From: Prochlorococcaceae cyanobacterium ETNP18_MAG_14
Lineage (GTDB): Bacteria; Cyanobacteriota; Cyanobacteriia; PCC-6307; Cyanobiaceae
Reading direction: 5' to 3'
NCBI GenBank assembly: GCA_030741055.1
Contig: JASLWC010000002.1
Coordinates: forward strand, 1 to 49,458
Length of the DNA: 49,458 nucleotides
The position numbers and the translations under genes are program-made. Every line of letters starts with the position of its first letter. The stretch's first letter is position 1. The notes under the pieces are model-generated. The model had not been told where the DNA came from. It was given only the letters and a program-made list of their open reading frames with translations, and made no database searches. Positions 1 through 10,176 of the stretch are shown one piece after another.

Positions 1-1
1 A

Positions 2-94
2 GTTCCTGTATGGGATGTTATTGGTTTCCGTATTGGCTCTATGGATGCTGGTCCAAAGGTAAAGATCTTAAATCAAAATCTAAGATCTTTATAA
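2..94 (+). CDS. C-terminal fragment of an unrecognised protein
   Basis: A reading frame is open from the left edge and stops with TAA at 92-94, giving 30 residues. The composition looks protein-like (it begins VPVWDVIGFRIGS and ends KVKILNQNLRSL). I do not recognise the family. The last codons lie inside a perfect inverted repeat (60-91). A second frame is also open to position 108, so the assignment rests on residue composition only. Confidence 0.4.
   Translation, partial: VPVWDVIGFRIGSMDAGPKVKILNQNLRSL
60..91 (+). terminator. AT-rich perfect inverted repeat, possible terminator
   Basis: Arms TAAAGATCTTA (60-70) and TAAGATCTTTA (81-91) pair perfectly over 11 bp around a 10-nt loop. They are followed at once by TAATCTTTTT. 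It sits at the 3' end of the partial gene to the left. The stem is AT-rich and overlaps the stop region, so it could be a weak intrinsic terminator or a 3' stabilising hairpin. Confidence 0.4.
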
Positions 95-369
95 TCTTTT
101 TGTGCTGAGTATTGCCTTGTTATTGAAAAACGCCTGGGCTTGTGAGGCTGTAGGGAAATCTCGAGATAATGATTAATTGTTGGTTGATTCCTAACTGCTG
201 CTATTAAGGCCCCCATTACCAGCTGTCAAAGTGAATTGTATTTTTTAAAATGATTTTCTCATCTGACATTCAATAGCTGCTGAGAATTAATAGGTCCCTT
301 AGCGCATATCGCATAGAACTCTGCCGAATGACAGGCAGTGAATTCACGAGACTGCTTTGATTGATTGAA
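95..369. other. AT-rich intergenic stretch
   Basis: This stretch lies between the fragment gene and the tRNA. I see no convincing reading frame, RNA gene or repeat in it beyond the hairpin at its left border. Confidence 0.5.
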
Positions 370-443
370 CGCCCCCTGATGGATTCGAACCATCGACCGA
401 CTGCTTAGAAGGCAGTTGCTCTATCCAGCTGAGCTAAGGGAGC
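370..443 (-). tRNA. tRNA-Arg (anticodon TCT)
   Basis: On the minus strand a complete 74-nt cloverleaf is visible. Acceptor strand GCTCCCT pairs with AGGGGGC (one G-T pair) and is followed by discriminator G. The D arm is AGCTCAGCTGGATAGAGC, the anticodon loop is CTTCTAA with anticodon TCT, and the T loop is GTTCGAATC. The CCA end is not encoded, as is common in cyanobacteria. It reads AGA/AGG-type arginine codons. No variable-arm expansion is present. Confidence 0.95.
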
Positions 444-510
444 ACTAGACCATTTTGGCAGTCATTGCTGCGTTGGCCGCTTATGGTTAGGCGCTGCGAA
501 CTTGCATCTG

Positions 511-1344
511 ATGGCGGCCAGTCGGCTTAGCGATAGCCAGAAACACGAGCTTCTGGAGCGCTACCAAGCTGGTGAAGCCACTGCAAGCCTTGCTGCAGCC
601 TACGGCTGCAGTCCTAATACCGTTATTCGTACTGTTAAAACACTCCTTCCGGCTAAGGCATATGAGGCTTTGAAGGCTTCTCGAGCTGGACGTGGTGCCA
701 TATCAAATGCTGTATCGGTTGTTGAGCAAGCAACCCTAAAGGAGCAATCCGATATTGCTGAGCAGCAACATGAGCCGAATCAACTAGAGCAGAGCACTTC
801 GAAGCGGAATTCTCTTGAAGAGCAAACGGAAGCGGTGCTCGAGGTGGAGGAGTCTGCTGGCCCTCTAGCGCTTGATGATGCCGATGACTTTGGCCACGAT
901 CCTGAAGAGGAGTCTGGTGCCGACACTGATCTCGAGGTGGAGATAGGTGAGGATCTCGTTGTGGAGGTATTCCACGAGGTGGCCCCTTTGACAGCAGGTG
1001 TTGTCATTAATGACCGCCCGACGGTTAATTGTGAGCCTCTTTTGCCTGGCTTGTTACCTGAGAGCGTTTACATGTTGGTGGATAAGACGGTTGAACTTGA
1101 TGTACGCCCGCTTAATGAGTTCCCAGAGTTGGGTTTGCTTGATGAGGCCGATCAACAGAGGCAGGCCCTTTGCTTGTTTGCTAATCCACGTTCTGCCAAG
1201 CGGCAATGTGGCCGTAGTCAAAGGGTTATCAAGGTTCCCGATACAAGCATATTCCAGCTAACTAGTTCCTATTTATTGGCTCGTGGCATCACTCGTTTGG
1301 TGTTGGAGGGTTCGCTTATTGCCCTAGATGCTCAAGCTTCATAA
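511..1344 (+). CDS. Conserved hypothetical protein with N-terminal helix-turn-helix and acidic centre
   Basis: About 277 residues. The first 50 residues resemble a resolvase/transposase-type helix-turn-helix (LSDSQKHELLERYQAGEAT, then SLAAAYGCSPNTVIRTVK), which suggests DNA binding. The middle, roughly residues 70-155, is very rich in Glu/Asp and probably disordered. The C-terminal 100 residues look globular and contain CLFANPRSAKRQCGRSQR, with no motif I can name. I chose ATG 511; a TTG at 502 is in frame. It starts shortly after tRNA-Arg on the opposite strand and converges on the LapA-like gene. A regulatory role is only inferred from the HTH. I know similar proteins only as hypothetical picocyanobacterial proteins. 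Confidence 0.75.
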   Translation: MAASRLSDSQKHELLERYQAGEATASLAAAYGCSPNTVIRTVKTLLPAKAYEALKASRAGRGAISNAVSVVEQATLKEQSDIAEQQHEPNQLEQSTSKRNSLEEQTEAVLEVEESAGPLALDDADDFGHDPEEESGADTDLEVEIGEDLVVEVFHEVAPLTAGVVINDRPTVNCEPLLPGLLPESVYMLVDKTVELDVRPLNEFPELGLLDEADQQRQALCLFANPRSAKRQCGRSQRVIKVPDTSIFQLTSSYLLARGITRLVLEGSLIALDAQAS

Positions 1345-1378
1345 AGCCTTGGTAAAGCTTGATTTGGTTGGGATGAGT

Positions 1379-1606
1379 TCATTCTCTTGAATTGGGCAGC
1401 AGTAGTGCGGCTGTGCTGCCGCCACTGAAAACACCTAATACGATCGATATCCCCACCAGAAAGCCAGAAGGTAGCGCTGCGCTATTAGCAAAACCCAATT
1501 TGAGATTGTGGCGATCATTGAGGTTTTGGGCGCCAAGACAGAGCACTACTAGCAGCAGAATGCTGCTGGCAAGACTGATTGTTAGCACTCGCAGGCGCAG
1601 CAGCAT
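1379..1606 (-). CDS. Small two-helix membrane protein, LapA/DUF1049-like
   Basis: 75 residues with two hydrophobic helices (about 8-25 and 46-68). Between them is a short segment (NLNDRHNLKLGF) resembling the 'NxxPVxLxF' stretch of the LapA domain. LapA proteins are inner-membrane factors linked to LPS assembly in proteobacteria; the cyanobacterial role is not established. It starts 44 nt downstream of rsmI on the same strand and probably shares its transcript. There is no upstream in-frame ATG before a stop, so ATG 1606 is well supported. The assignment rests on topology and weak similarity, so function stays tentative. Confidence 0.65.
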   Translation of the reverse strand: MLLRLRVLTISLASSILLLVVLCLGAQNLNDRHNLKLGFANSAALPSGFLVGISIVLGVFSGGSTAALLLPNSRE

Positions 1607-1650
1607 GGGGTTGTCGTTGAAGGTTTTCTCAGTTTGCCGTTTTCATGAGG

Positions 1651-2544
1651 TTATTGGCTCTCTTCTTCTGCTGATTGGTGTAGCAGTGCATAAAGGGTTC
1701 TTTTTGATAGGCCTGATTTTTGGGCTAGCTGGCGAGCTGCATCACTTGCACTGATGCCCCCGGCGATCAAGGCTTCTAGTTCTGCTATCCAGTGCGCGTC
1801 GCTTTGCTTGGCTGGCACTGCAATCGGAGCACCTCCAAGTACAAGTGTGCATTCTCCAAGTGGTTTTTGCTCGATGAAATGCTGCAGGGCTGTTGCGATG
1901 GTTGGCCCTATTTGTTGTTCATGGCGTTTGGTGAGTTCCCGCGCCACCTGCAAGGGCCGCTTATCCCCGCAAAGTTGAGCCAGCTCTTTCAGAAGTTTTA
2001 CCAGCCGGTGTGGTGCTTCATAAAGAATGGTTGTGCGGGTTTCGCTGGCGATCGCTACTAGTTGCTGCCGTCGTTCTTTGCCTTTGGTTGGTAAAAACCC
2101 TTCGAAACAAAAGCGATTACAGGGCAACCCGCTACTTACTAAGGCTGTTATTGCTGCACAAGGGCCGGGAATACAGATCACCTCGTGCCCTGCTTTGCGG
2201 GCTGCTGCGACTAGCTCTTCGCCGGGATCGCTGATACCCGGCAGTCCAGCATCACTGATTACAGCCAGGCTTTGACCAGTATTTAGTAGCTCCAGTAACT
2301 GGGGTAGGCGGCTCTGGGTGTTGTGTTGGTGGAAGCTGAAGCGATGACCTTGTGCGCCCAGGCTGTTTAGTATCTGGCCGCTATGACGTGTGTCTTCGCA
2401 GGCGATCGCTGAAACCTTGGCAAGCACAGAACGCGCCCTGGGTGATAGGTCCCCTAGGTGACCGATGGGAGTCCCCACTACGTAGAGCACACCGGCTGCT
2501 GGTTCCTGTCGTTGACTCACAATGTTGCTTCTACGCCCATTCAT
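1651..2544 (-). CDS. rsmI: 16S rRNA 2'-O-methyltransferase RsmI
   Basis: 297 residues. RsmI methylates the ribose of C1402 in 16S rRNA, using S-adenosylmethionine, to fine-tune decoding. It is a tetrapyrrole-methylase-fold protein. Family signatures are all visible in order: GVLYVVGTPIGHLGDLSPRA near the N-terminus, ACEDTRHS, SDAGLPGISDPGEELV, IPGPCAAITALVSSGLP, FEGFLP, and ILYEAPHRL. The start is uncertain: ATG 2544 overlaps the head of the divergent cysQ, while GTG 2520 would remove eight residues and the overlap. The last 40 residues (SASDAARQLAQKSGLSKRTL) form the usual small helical C-terminal domain. Highly confident of family. Confidence 0.95.
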   Translation of the reverse strand: MNGRRSNIVSQRQEPAAGVLYVVGTPIGHLGDLSPRARSVLAKVSAIACEDTRHSGQILNSLGAQGHRFSFHQHNTQSRLPQLLELLNTGQSLAVISDAGLPGISDPGEELVAAARKAGHEVICIPGPCAAITALVSSGLPCNRFCFEGFLPTKGKERRQQLVAIASETRTTILYEAPHRLVKLLKELAQLCGDKRPLQVARELTKRHEQQIGPTIATALQHFIEQKPLGECTLVLGGAPIAVPAKQSDAHWIAELEALIAGGISASDAARQLAQKSGLSKRTLYALLHQSAEEESQ

Positions 2545-3460
2545 GATGCCGAGCGCACCTGTTCTTCCTGCTGGTGTGAAGTTGGAGGCCCTATTAGAGC
2601 AATTAAGAAGCCTTAGTTGGGGTGCTGCCGATATCTTGCGGGCCTATGCCCGAGGAGAACAGCCACCTCATGGATTCTCCAGGGCTCTCAGTGTTGATAA
2701 TGGCGGCGAGGGACCGGTTTCTGCAGCAGATCTTGCTGTGAACCGCTGGCTGCTGGATGGACTAGAAGCGAATTTCCCCTCAGCAGATTGGACTTTGTTG
2801 AGTGAGGAGACAGCCAAGGAGCAACTCACTGAAGGAGAGCCGTTGGTGGCGGAATGGCTTTGGATTCTCGATCCATTAGATGGCACCAAGGATTTTTTGC
2901 AGGGCACCGGTGATTACGCAGTGCATTTGGCCTTGGTTCATCGTCAGAGGCCTGTGCTGGGTGTAGTACTGCTACCGGAGGTAGAAGAGCTTTGGTTTGG
3001 ATTGGTTGGCTCAGGCGCTTGGTGTGAGGATCGCCAGGGACAGCAAAGTCCGGTGCGCTTCAGTAAACGCCGGGCGCTTGGTGAGTTGATGCTGGTAGCG
3101 AGCCGTAACCATCGCGATCAGAGGCTTGAGCAGCTGTTGGCTCGTCTGGCACTCGGTGGCACTAAGGCGGTGGGCAGTGTGGGCTGCAAAGTTGCCACGA
3201 TTCTGCGAGGCGAAACAGATCTGTATGTCTCTCTTTCCGGTAGGAGTGCACCCAAGGATTGGGATATGGCAGCTCCAGAAGCAGTGTTGATGGCAGCGGG
3301 TGGCAGCTTCAGCCATGCTGATGGACGTCCGCTTCAATACAACACTGGTGACATTCGTCAGTCAGGATGTCTGATTGCTAGCCATGGGCATAGTCATGGC
3401 GAGCTCTGTGAGCAGTCGGCCCGGGCAATGGAAGATATCGACCCGGGATTTCAGGTTTGA
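2543..3460 (+). CDS. cysQ: 3'(2'),5'-bisphosphate nucleotidase CysQ (inositol-phosphatase family)
   Basis: About 305 residues of the inositol monophosphatase superfamily. The metal-binding motif WILDPLDGTKDFLQG, the upstream LLSEE and the C-terminal DWDMAAPEAVLMAAGG are intact, so a Mg2+-dependent phosphatase is expected. CysQ hydrolyses 3'-phosphoadenosine 5'-phosphate (PAP) from sulfate assimilation to AMP. A role on inositol phosphates or fructose-1,6-bisphosphate cannot be excluded from sequence alone. Start codons at 2522, 2543 and 2546 are possible; 2543 keeps only a 2-nt overlap with the rsmI start. It converges on pnp with a 16-bp gap. Confidence 0.88.
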   Translation: MMPSAPVLPAGVKLEALLEQLRSLSWGAADILRAYARGEQPPHGFSRALSVDNGGEGPVSAADLAVNRWLLDGLEANFPSADWTLLSEETAKEQLTEGEPLVAEWLWILDPLDGTKDFLQGTGDYAVHLALVHRQRPVLGVVLLPEVEELWFGLVGSGAWCEDRQGQQSPVRFSKRRALGELMLVASRNHRDQRLEQLLARLALGGTKAVGSVGCKVATILRGETDLYVSLSGRSAPKDWDMAAPEAVLMAAGGSFSHADGRPLQYNTGDIRQSGCLIASHGHSHGELCEQSARAMEDIDPGFQV

Positions 3461-3471
3461 GTTGGCCAACG

Positions 3472-3491
3472 GCCCCTCAGTTGAGAGGGGC
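3472..3491. terminator. GC-rich hairpin in the cysQ/pnp convergent gap
   Basis: GCCCCTC (3472-3478) and GAGGGGC (3485-3491) form a 7-bp stem with a 6-nt loop. It lies across the pnp stop codon and just after cysQ. Neither strand has a following T-run, so it is a weak terminator candidate at best. Confidence 0.35.
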
Positions 3492-5642
3492 TAAAGGAGT
3501 TGGTGCTGGTTCGGATTGAGCCTCTTCGCCGTTCTGTGGAACGCCTCTGAGTGTGAGGTTGATTCGACCACGATTGTCGATCTCACGTATGCGTACGGTT
3601 ACCTCATCGCCTACTTTTACGACGTCTTCCACCTTCTCCACGCGGGCTTCTGATAGCTGGGAGATGTGGATCATGCCTTCTTTGCCCGGAAGGATCTCTA
3701 CGAAGGCACCGATTGGAATGATCCTGGTGATGGTTCCGTTGAAAACCTCCCCTTCGTTTACTTTGCGGGTTAGCCCTTCAATGATGCGTTGAGCGGCCTC
3801 AGCGGCTGCCCCGTCATGAGAGGCAATCGTGACGATGCCGCCGTCTTCAATGTCGATCTTGGTGTTTGTTCGTTCGGTGATGCCCTTGATCGTTCGACCT
3901 CCTGGGCCAATTACCGTGCCGATTAATTCCGGATCTATTCGGAAGCTCAGCAGGCGTGGGGCATGGGGAGAGAGGTTTTGTCTGGGAGCATCGATTGCTT
4001 CCAGCATCTTTTCAAGGATGTGGATCCTGGCAGGTTGGGCCTGATTTACGGCCTCAGCAATGGTCTCTACCGGTAGGCCGGTGATCTTCATGTCCATCTG
4101 CAGGGCAGTGATGCCATCCTTTGTGCCAGCCACCTTGAAGTCCATATCACCAAGGAAGTCTTCGATGCCTTGGATGTCTGTGAGGATCCGAACCTCATCG
4201 CCTTCCTTGATCAAGCCCATGGCTGCTCCGCTTACCGGGGCCGTGAGTGGAACGCCTGCATCCATGAGCGCCAAGGTGCTGCCGCAAACTGAGCCCATTG
4301 AGGTGGATCCATTTGAGCTGAGCACTTCGCTCACCACCCTGATCACGTAGGGGAATGTGTCCTTAGCAGGCAGCACAGGAATGATGGCGCGTTCCGCTAG
4401 GGCACCATGGCCAACCTCTCGGCGGCCGGGGGAGCGCATTGGACGGGTCTCGCCGACGGAGTAAGGGGGGAAGTTGTAGTGGTGGAGGTAGGTTTTTTCT
4501 GTGTTCGGGTTGAGATCATCCATCTCCTGGGCATCGCTGGGAGTGCCTAGGGTTGCTGTAGAAAGCACTTGGGTCAGTCCACGTTGGAACAGCCCTGATC
4601 CGTGTACTCGCTTAGGTAGTACGTCTACTGCGGCAGTGATCGTACGCACTTGATCAAGCTTGCGACCATCAACGCGTTTACCGCTCTTGATGATTTGCTC
4701 ACGCATTAGCTTTTTAGTGAGTGCCTTGAAGTTATTGCCCAAGGTTTTGCTATTGGCATTCACTGCCTTGCGAACGGCATCGTCTTCTTTGAGACCATCA
4801 ATGGCTTCAGCTGCTTTTGCCTTGATGGCATCAAGCTTGCTGTCGCGTTCGGCTTTGGTTTGCTCAAATTGCTTGAGCACTTCACCGATGGCTTTGCTGC
4901 AATTTTTTTCTAGATAAGTCGGCAGCTTGGTTTCTGCGACTAGGGGTTCTGGATGCACCTGCTCGATACCAAGATCCTTGAGGATGGATTCTTGTGCCTT
5001 AATCAATTCGCAGACGGCTTCATAGCCAAAGTCGATGGCTTCGATTACGTCCTGTTCTGGTAGCTGGCTTGCACCGGCCTCAACCATTACCACCCCATTA
5101 GGGGTGCCAGCTACTACTAGATCTAGATCACCGCGTTCGATTTCTCGATAGCTGGGATTTAGAACGAAATCATCACCTAGAAGCCCAACCCTCACTGCAG
5201 CCATCGGGCCCTGGAAGGGGATGCCGGCTAGCAAGGTAGCCATGGAGGCTCCGGTGACGGCCAGTACATCTGCTGGGACCCGTTCATCGAGGGAAAGGCA
5301 TGTAGCCACGATTTGGAGGTCATCCCTCATCCAGCTAGGGAATAAGGGCCTCATGGGGCGGTCGATAAGGCGGGCGATTAGCGTTGCGCGCTCTGGTGGG
5401 CGTGCTTCGCGACGCATGAAGCTTCCTGGAATGCGGCCAGCGGCATAGAGCCGCTCTTCGTAGTCGCAAATCAGGGGGAGAAAATCGATACCTTCCCGGC
5501 CTGAAGATCGGGTGGCGGTTACCAGGACGGATGTGTCGCCGCATTCCATCATCACGGAACCACCGGCTTGGGGGGCATATCGCCCAGTGGTCAGTCGTAT
5601 CTCCCTTCCATCGAAGGAGACCGACTGTGTCTGACCTTGCAC
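3477..5642 (-). CDS. pnp: Polyribonucleotide nucleotidyltransferase (PNPase)
   Basis: 721 residues, the usual PNPase length. It degrades RNA 3'-to-5' phosphorolytically and can add heteropolymeric tails, and it works as a trimer in the cytoplasm. Visible order: first RNase PH domain ([20 protein letters not shown]), a helical linker, and a second RNase PH domain with [19 protein letters not shown] and the acidic [16 protein letters not shown] domain (about 565-625, [15 protein letters not shown]) and an S1 domain (about 632-699, [17 protein letters not shown]) follow. The start codon is GTG 5642. It is last in the rpmH-to-pnp series on this strand but follows the rpsN terminator, so it probably has its own promoter in 5643-5743. 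Confidence 0.98.
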   Translation of the reverse strand: MQGQTQSVSFDGREIRLTTGRYAPQAGGSVMMECGDTSVLVTATRSSGREGIDFLPLICDYEERLYAAGRIPGSFMRREARPPERATLIARLIDRPMRPLFPSWMRDDLQIVATCLSLDERVPADVLAVTGASMATLLAGIPFQGPMAAVRVGLLGDDFVLNPSYREIERGDLDLVVAGTPNGVVMVEAGASQLPEQDVIEAIDFGYEAVCELIKAQESILKDLGIEQVHPEPLVAETKLPTYLEKNCSKAIGEVLKQFEQTKAERDSKLDAIKAKAAEAIDGLKEDDAVRKAVNANSKTLGNNFKALTKKLMREQIIKSGKRVDGRKLDQVRTITAAVDVLPKRVHGSGLFQRGLTQVLSTATLGTPSDAQEMDDLNPNTEKTYLHHYNFPPYSVGETRPMRSPGRREVGHGALAERAIIPVLPAKDTFPYVIRVVSEVLSSNGSTSMGSVCGSTLALMDAGVPLTAPVSGAAMGLIKEGDEVRILTDIQGIEDFLGDMDFKVAGTKDGITALQMDMKITGLPVETIAEAVNQAQPARIHILEKMLEAIDAPRQNLSPHAPRLLSFRIDPELIGTVIGPGGRTIKGITERTNTKIDIEDGGIVTIASHDGAAAEAAQRIIEGLTRKVNEGEVFNGTITRIIPIGAFVEILPGKEGMIHISQLSEARVEKVEDVVKVGDEVTVRIREIDNRGRINLTLRGVPQNGEEAQSEPAPTPLAPLN

Positions 5643-5743
5643 GTGCTCTTATGTTTTTTTGTCAATCACCATACTGACACTTGGCAGCGACAACTAATGC
5701 AGAACCTTGGAATTGATTCCTGTTGGTTTAGTGGCTTTGCAAT

Positions 5744-5772
5744 AAAAAAGAGGGCCTAAGGCCCTCTTTTTT
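5744..5772 (-). terminator. Intrinsic terminator after rpsN
   Basis: GAGGGCC (5750-5756), loop TAA, then GGCCCTC (5760-5766), flanked by six A on the left and six T on the right. On the minus strand it reads as a GC-rich 7-bp stem followed by a U-run, the classic rho-independent form. It is symmetrical and could work both ways, but the only gene upstream on either strand that it would serve is rpsN. Confidence 0.88.
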
Positions 5773-5819
5773 ATTGGTACGAGTCTTCATTACTGCCTTT
5801 GTAGAGGCAGATTGTGTAA

Positions 5820-6122
5820 CTACCAGCTGGACTTGACTACACCTGGCAGTTCTCCCTTGTGAGCACGCTCGCGTAGCTGATTTCTGCAGAGGCCAAAATC
5901 GCGATATACCCCGCGTGGCTTACCTGTGGCCCAGCAACGGTTGCGCATGCGGCTTGGAGCACTATTGCGGGGGAGTCCTTGAATCTTGCGGTGGATCTCA
6001 AGACGCTGCATTGGATCCTTGGCTGCATCGAATGCTGCCATAAGAGCCGCTCTCTTAGCTGCGTAGCGCTCGACAAGCTTCTTGCGCTTTACATCTCGAG
6101 CAATCATTGACTTTTTAGCCAT
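5820..6122 (-). CDS. rpsN: 30S ribosomal protein S14
   Basis: 100 residues of the long, zinc-independent S14 form. It binds 16S rRNA in the head of the small subunit. The diagnostic C-terminal stretch [20 protein letters not shown] followed by [21 protein letters not shown]-type ending is intact, and the N-terminus ([16 protein letters not shown]) is standard. The CxxC pairs of the short zinc form are absent. It stands between rseP and pnp rather than in the main ribosomal protein operon, as I recall for other cyanobacteria. A strong terminator follows. Confidence 0.97.
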   Translation of the reverse strand: MAKKSMIARDVKRKKLVERYAAKRAALMAAFDAAKDPMQRLEIHRKIQGLPRNSAPSRMRNRCWATGKPRGVYRDFGLCRNQLRERAHKGELPGVVKSSW

Positions 6123-6231
6123 GCGGCGGTTTTAAAGAGAGCGTTTCGTTGAGCAAGTTTACCTTTCCAGCCTCCGTTGAGTTTGTGATCATGACGAAGG
6201 CTGCAGCTATGGACCCTGCTAGGGGTCTCGA

Positions 6232-7314
6232 TCAGTGACCAATCAGTTGCTGCACCACCGAAAGCTGAGCGGTGTCATGAACGATCAGCACCACACTGAG
6301 CCCTACTAATAGTAAAAAGCCAGATTGCATAAAAGCCAGCTGGATTTTTTCTGGAATTGGTTGGCCTCGCACACCTTCTATCAGCAGTAGTAATAGTTGG
6401 CCGCCATCAAGCAGTGGCAGTGGCAATGCATTCAGCACGGCCAGATTTATAGAAAGCAATGCAGCGAAGAGCACCAGTCCAGAACTCCCCTGGCTGCTTA
6501 GTTGGGCACCCATCTCGACAATTTTTACAGGGCCACTGACTTGTTGAGCGGTTGTCCTGAAATCGGTGACCAGCCCTGCGTAGCCCTTCACGGTGCGAGT
6601 CAGCAGAGACATGAACTGGCTGTCAGCATGGTTGAGAGCCTCTACGGGGCTTTGGGCTGGGCGGGTTCTACCCGTGACGTTGGCCTGTAATTGCGCGCCC
6701 ACCCTGCCATTGCCCTCCTTCTCCTCTGGTGTGAGGGTGAGTTGGCTGCGATTGCCTGCGCGGATTCTGTCCAGTTGAAGTTTGCTTCCTGGCGAGCCTT
6801 TGATTTGATCCACCAGGCTTTGGACGGCTTCTTGGCCTCGCCCCAGCTCATTGCCATTCACGCTGAGGATGTGGTCTCCAGCTGCCAGCCCGGCGGCTGC
6901 GGCAGCTTCCCCTGGTTGAACGGCCATAACAAGTACACCAGGATCGGGCTGACTTGGTAGGCCGATGATGACTGCTTGGCCTATCAGTACCAGCCAAGCA
7001 AGAAGCAGATTGGCTATTACTCCTGCGCAGATAACTAGGGCACGCTGCTTGAGTGGGCGGTTGCGGAGTAGATCTGGATCATCGGCGGGGATTTCACTGT
7101 TTTCGTCGTCATCGGGGAATGAAACGAAGCCACCTAAAGGCAGTGCTCGCAGCGCGTAGGTGATGCCTCTTCGCTGGTGTTTGATCAGTGCTGGTCCAAA
7201 GCCGATCGAAAACCCATCAACTCTGATGCCCTGAGTTGTGGCAGCAAGGAAGTGTCCAGCTTCATGAATGACGATCAGCAGTCCTAGAACTGCCAGCGCC
7301 GCAAGAACGTTCAT
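6232..7314 (-). CDS. rseP: RseP-like site-2 intramembrane zinc metalloprotease with PDZ domain
   Basis: 360 residues. The S2P active site is visible: HEAGH at residues 17-21 in the first membrane helix and LDGG at 302-305 in a late helix. A PDZ domain lies at about 125-200 (DHILSVNGNELGRGQEAV). S2P enzymes cut single-pass membrane proteins such as anti-sigma factors or remnant signal peptides; the substrate here is unknown. There are about four hydrophobic helices, with an acidic cytoplasmic stretch (DDDENSEIPADDPD). It lies 19 nt downstream of serS on the same strand and so probably shares its transcript. Confidence 0.93.
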   Translation of the reverse strand: MNVLAALAVLGLLIVIHEAGHFLAATTQGIRVDGFSIGFGPALIKHQRRGITYALRALPLGGFVSFPDDDENSEIPADDPDLLRNRPLKQRALVICAGVIANLLLAWLVLIGQAVIIGLPSQPDPGVLVMAVQPGEAAAAAGLAAGDHILSVNGNELGRGQEAVQSLVDQIKGSPGSKLQLDRIRAGNRSQLTLTPEEKEGNGRVGAQLQANVTGRTRPAQSPVEALNHADSQFMSLLTRTVKGYAGLVTDFRTTAQQVSGPVKIVEMGAQLSSQGSSGLVLFAALLSINLAVLNALPLPLLDGGQLLLLLIEGVRGQPIPEKIQLAFMQSGFLLLVGLSVVLIVHDTAQLSVVQQLIGH

Positions 7315-7333
7315 TCAGCTTCTAATAGTGGGT

Positions 7334-8617
<1,284 letters not shown>

Positions 8618-8685
8618 TTAAAGGTCGGCGCCGGCAGCCTAGGTGTTGTTGATCCAATGATTGGACGTTCTGTAGTCAAGCCAAG

Positions 8686-10176
8686 TCAGCCTTTGTTACT
8701 GGATGCAATAGAAGAGGCCGCTCGAGCCCTGCCGCTGGCTGCCCATTCCTTGAGGGCATGCAGTTGCTCACGGGCTGTGCGTGAGAGGGGCACTAGTTGG
8801 CTGGCAGCGAGGATTAGGTCGCTTTCTGCTAATTCTCTGCGTTCGGCGAATGCCAAGTGCATGGCTTCAATCACAGTTTGTTCGAGCTCTGCGCCGGAGA
8901 AATCTTCGCTTCGATCTATTACTGCAGTTAGAGGTAGTTTCAAGTTTGGTCTTCTTCGCTGAATATGTAGCTCAAGGATGTTGTGGCGCTCTTCGCTTAT
9001 TGGCAGGTCAAGTAAAAAAATTTCATCGAAACGACCTTTACGTAGAAGCTCGCCTGGTAGTCGTTCTACGCCATTGGCCGTAGCCACTACGAATACCGCT
9101 GAGGTTTTTTCAGCCATCCAGGTGAGCACGTTTGCGAGCACACGCTGGCTGGTGCCGCCATCACTTCGGGCATCACCACCAAAACCTTTGTCGATTTCAT
9201 CGATCCAGAGAACGCAGGGCGCCATGGCTTCTGCCCGCTGGATTGTTTCCCTGGTACGTGCCTCGCTTGCTCCTACAAGCCCAGCGAAAAGGCGACCTAC
9301 ATCCAGGCGAAGCAGTGGCATTGACCAGCTGTGAGCAATGGCCTTAGCGGTAAGCGATTTGCCTGTGCCTTGGGGGCCGATCAGCAGCACGCCACGGGGT
9401 AGTGGCAATCCAAAGTGACGAGCTTCGTCGGAAAAGGCTTGATGGCGTTGCTCCAGCCAGCATTTAAGGCTGTCCAGTCCACCGATATCGGCAAGCGATG
9501 CTTCTGTGACGCAGTATTCGAGGACTTCGCTGCGAGCTACGGCTTGACGCTTTTCCTCAAGTACTTCGATGAGATCTGTGCGGCCAAGTTTGCCTCGTTG
9601 AGCTAGGGCGCGTGCTGCCACCTGACGTACCCTCACTTCGCTTAGGCCGCTGCAGGCATGGGTCAACTCTTCTAGAACTTCTGCTGATAGGGGAGAGCCG
9701 CTTGCTTGGGCAATGTTCTCGAGCAGGGTTCGCAGTTGTGGTTCTTGCGGCAGCGGTAGATCGAGAATGGTCAGGGCATCATCAAGATCGCTCGGTGGAG
9801 TCCATGGGCCGGAGCAGAGCACCACGGTGTGTGGTTGTTGGCGCAGGTGAATCGAAAGGTTGCGCAACATGCGTGCGATACCAGCATCTTCACAGAAGCG
9901 ATAGAAATCTTTAACAAGTAACAGGGTTGGTTTGCTGGCGTCGAGTTGTTGCAGCCATTGCAGGACTGCCATCGGTTGTTGTGATCCAAGGCCATCTTCG
10001 TTAAGTACGCCTTTAAGGCCGCCAATAAAATCCCAGCTGGCAAGGCGGCGGGACTGCAGTCGCTTTGCTGCTTGCTCAAGTAGTACTTCTACGCGCTCTT
10101 CTTCGCTGCTGCGAATCCAGAGAAGAGGTGTTCTGGCTCTGATCAGCAGATCTAGTTGGTCATCCCAGCTCTTCAT
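8686..10176 (-). CDS. Ycf46-like AAA ATPase
   Basis: 496 residues. The N-terminal 220 residues form the domain typical of plastid/cyanobacterial Ycf46 (WDDQLDLLIRARTPLLWIRS). A canonical AAA module follows: Walker A GPQGTGKS at 267-274, Walker B VLWIDEID at 322-329, sensor 1 ATAN and an arginine-finger stretch (LPGELLRKGRFDEIFLLDLP). The family is conserved in cyanobacteria and red-algal plastids and has been tied to photosynthesis and CO2 response, but the substrate is unknown. ATG 10176 overlaps the preceding gene's stop by 4 bp (ATGA), indicating translational coupling. Confidence 0.9.
   Translation of the reverse strand: MKSWDDQLDLLIRARTPLLWIRSSEEERVEVLLEQAAKRLQSRRLASWDFIGGLKGVLNEDGLGSQQPMAVLQWLQQLDASKPTLLLVKDFYRFCEDAGIARMLRNLSIHLRQQPHTVVLCSGPWTPPSDLDDALTILDLPLPQEPQLRTLLENIAQASGSPLSAEVLEELTHACSGLSEVRVRQVAARALAQRGKLGRTDLIEVLEEKRQAVARSEVLEYCVTEASLADIGGLDSLKCWLEQRHQAFSDEARHFGLPLPRGVLLIGPQGTGKSLTAKAIAHSWSMPLLRLDVGRLFAGLVGASEARTRETIQRAEAMAPCVLWIDEIDKGFGGDARSDGGTSQRVLANVLTWMAEKTSAVFVVATANGVERLPGELLRKGRFDEIFLLDLPISEERHNILELHIQRRRPNLKLPLTAVIDRSEDFSGAELEQTVIEAMHLAFAERRELAESDLILAASQLVPLSRTAREQLHALKEWAASGRARAASSIASSNKG

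Noticed and set aside
370-443. tRNA-Arg as an integration site
   Set aside because: No integrase, direct repeat of the tRNA 3' end or foreign-looking island was seen next to it.
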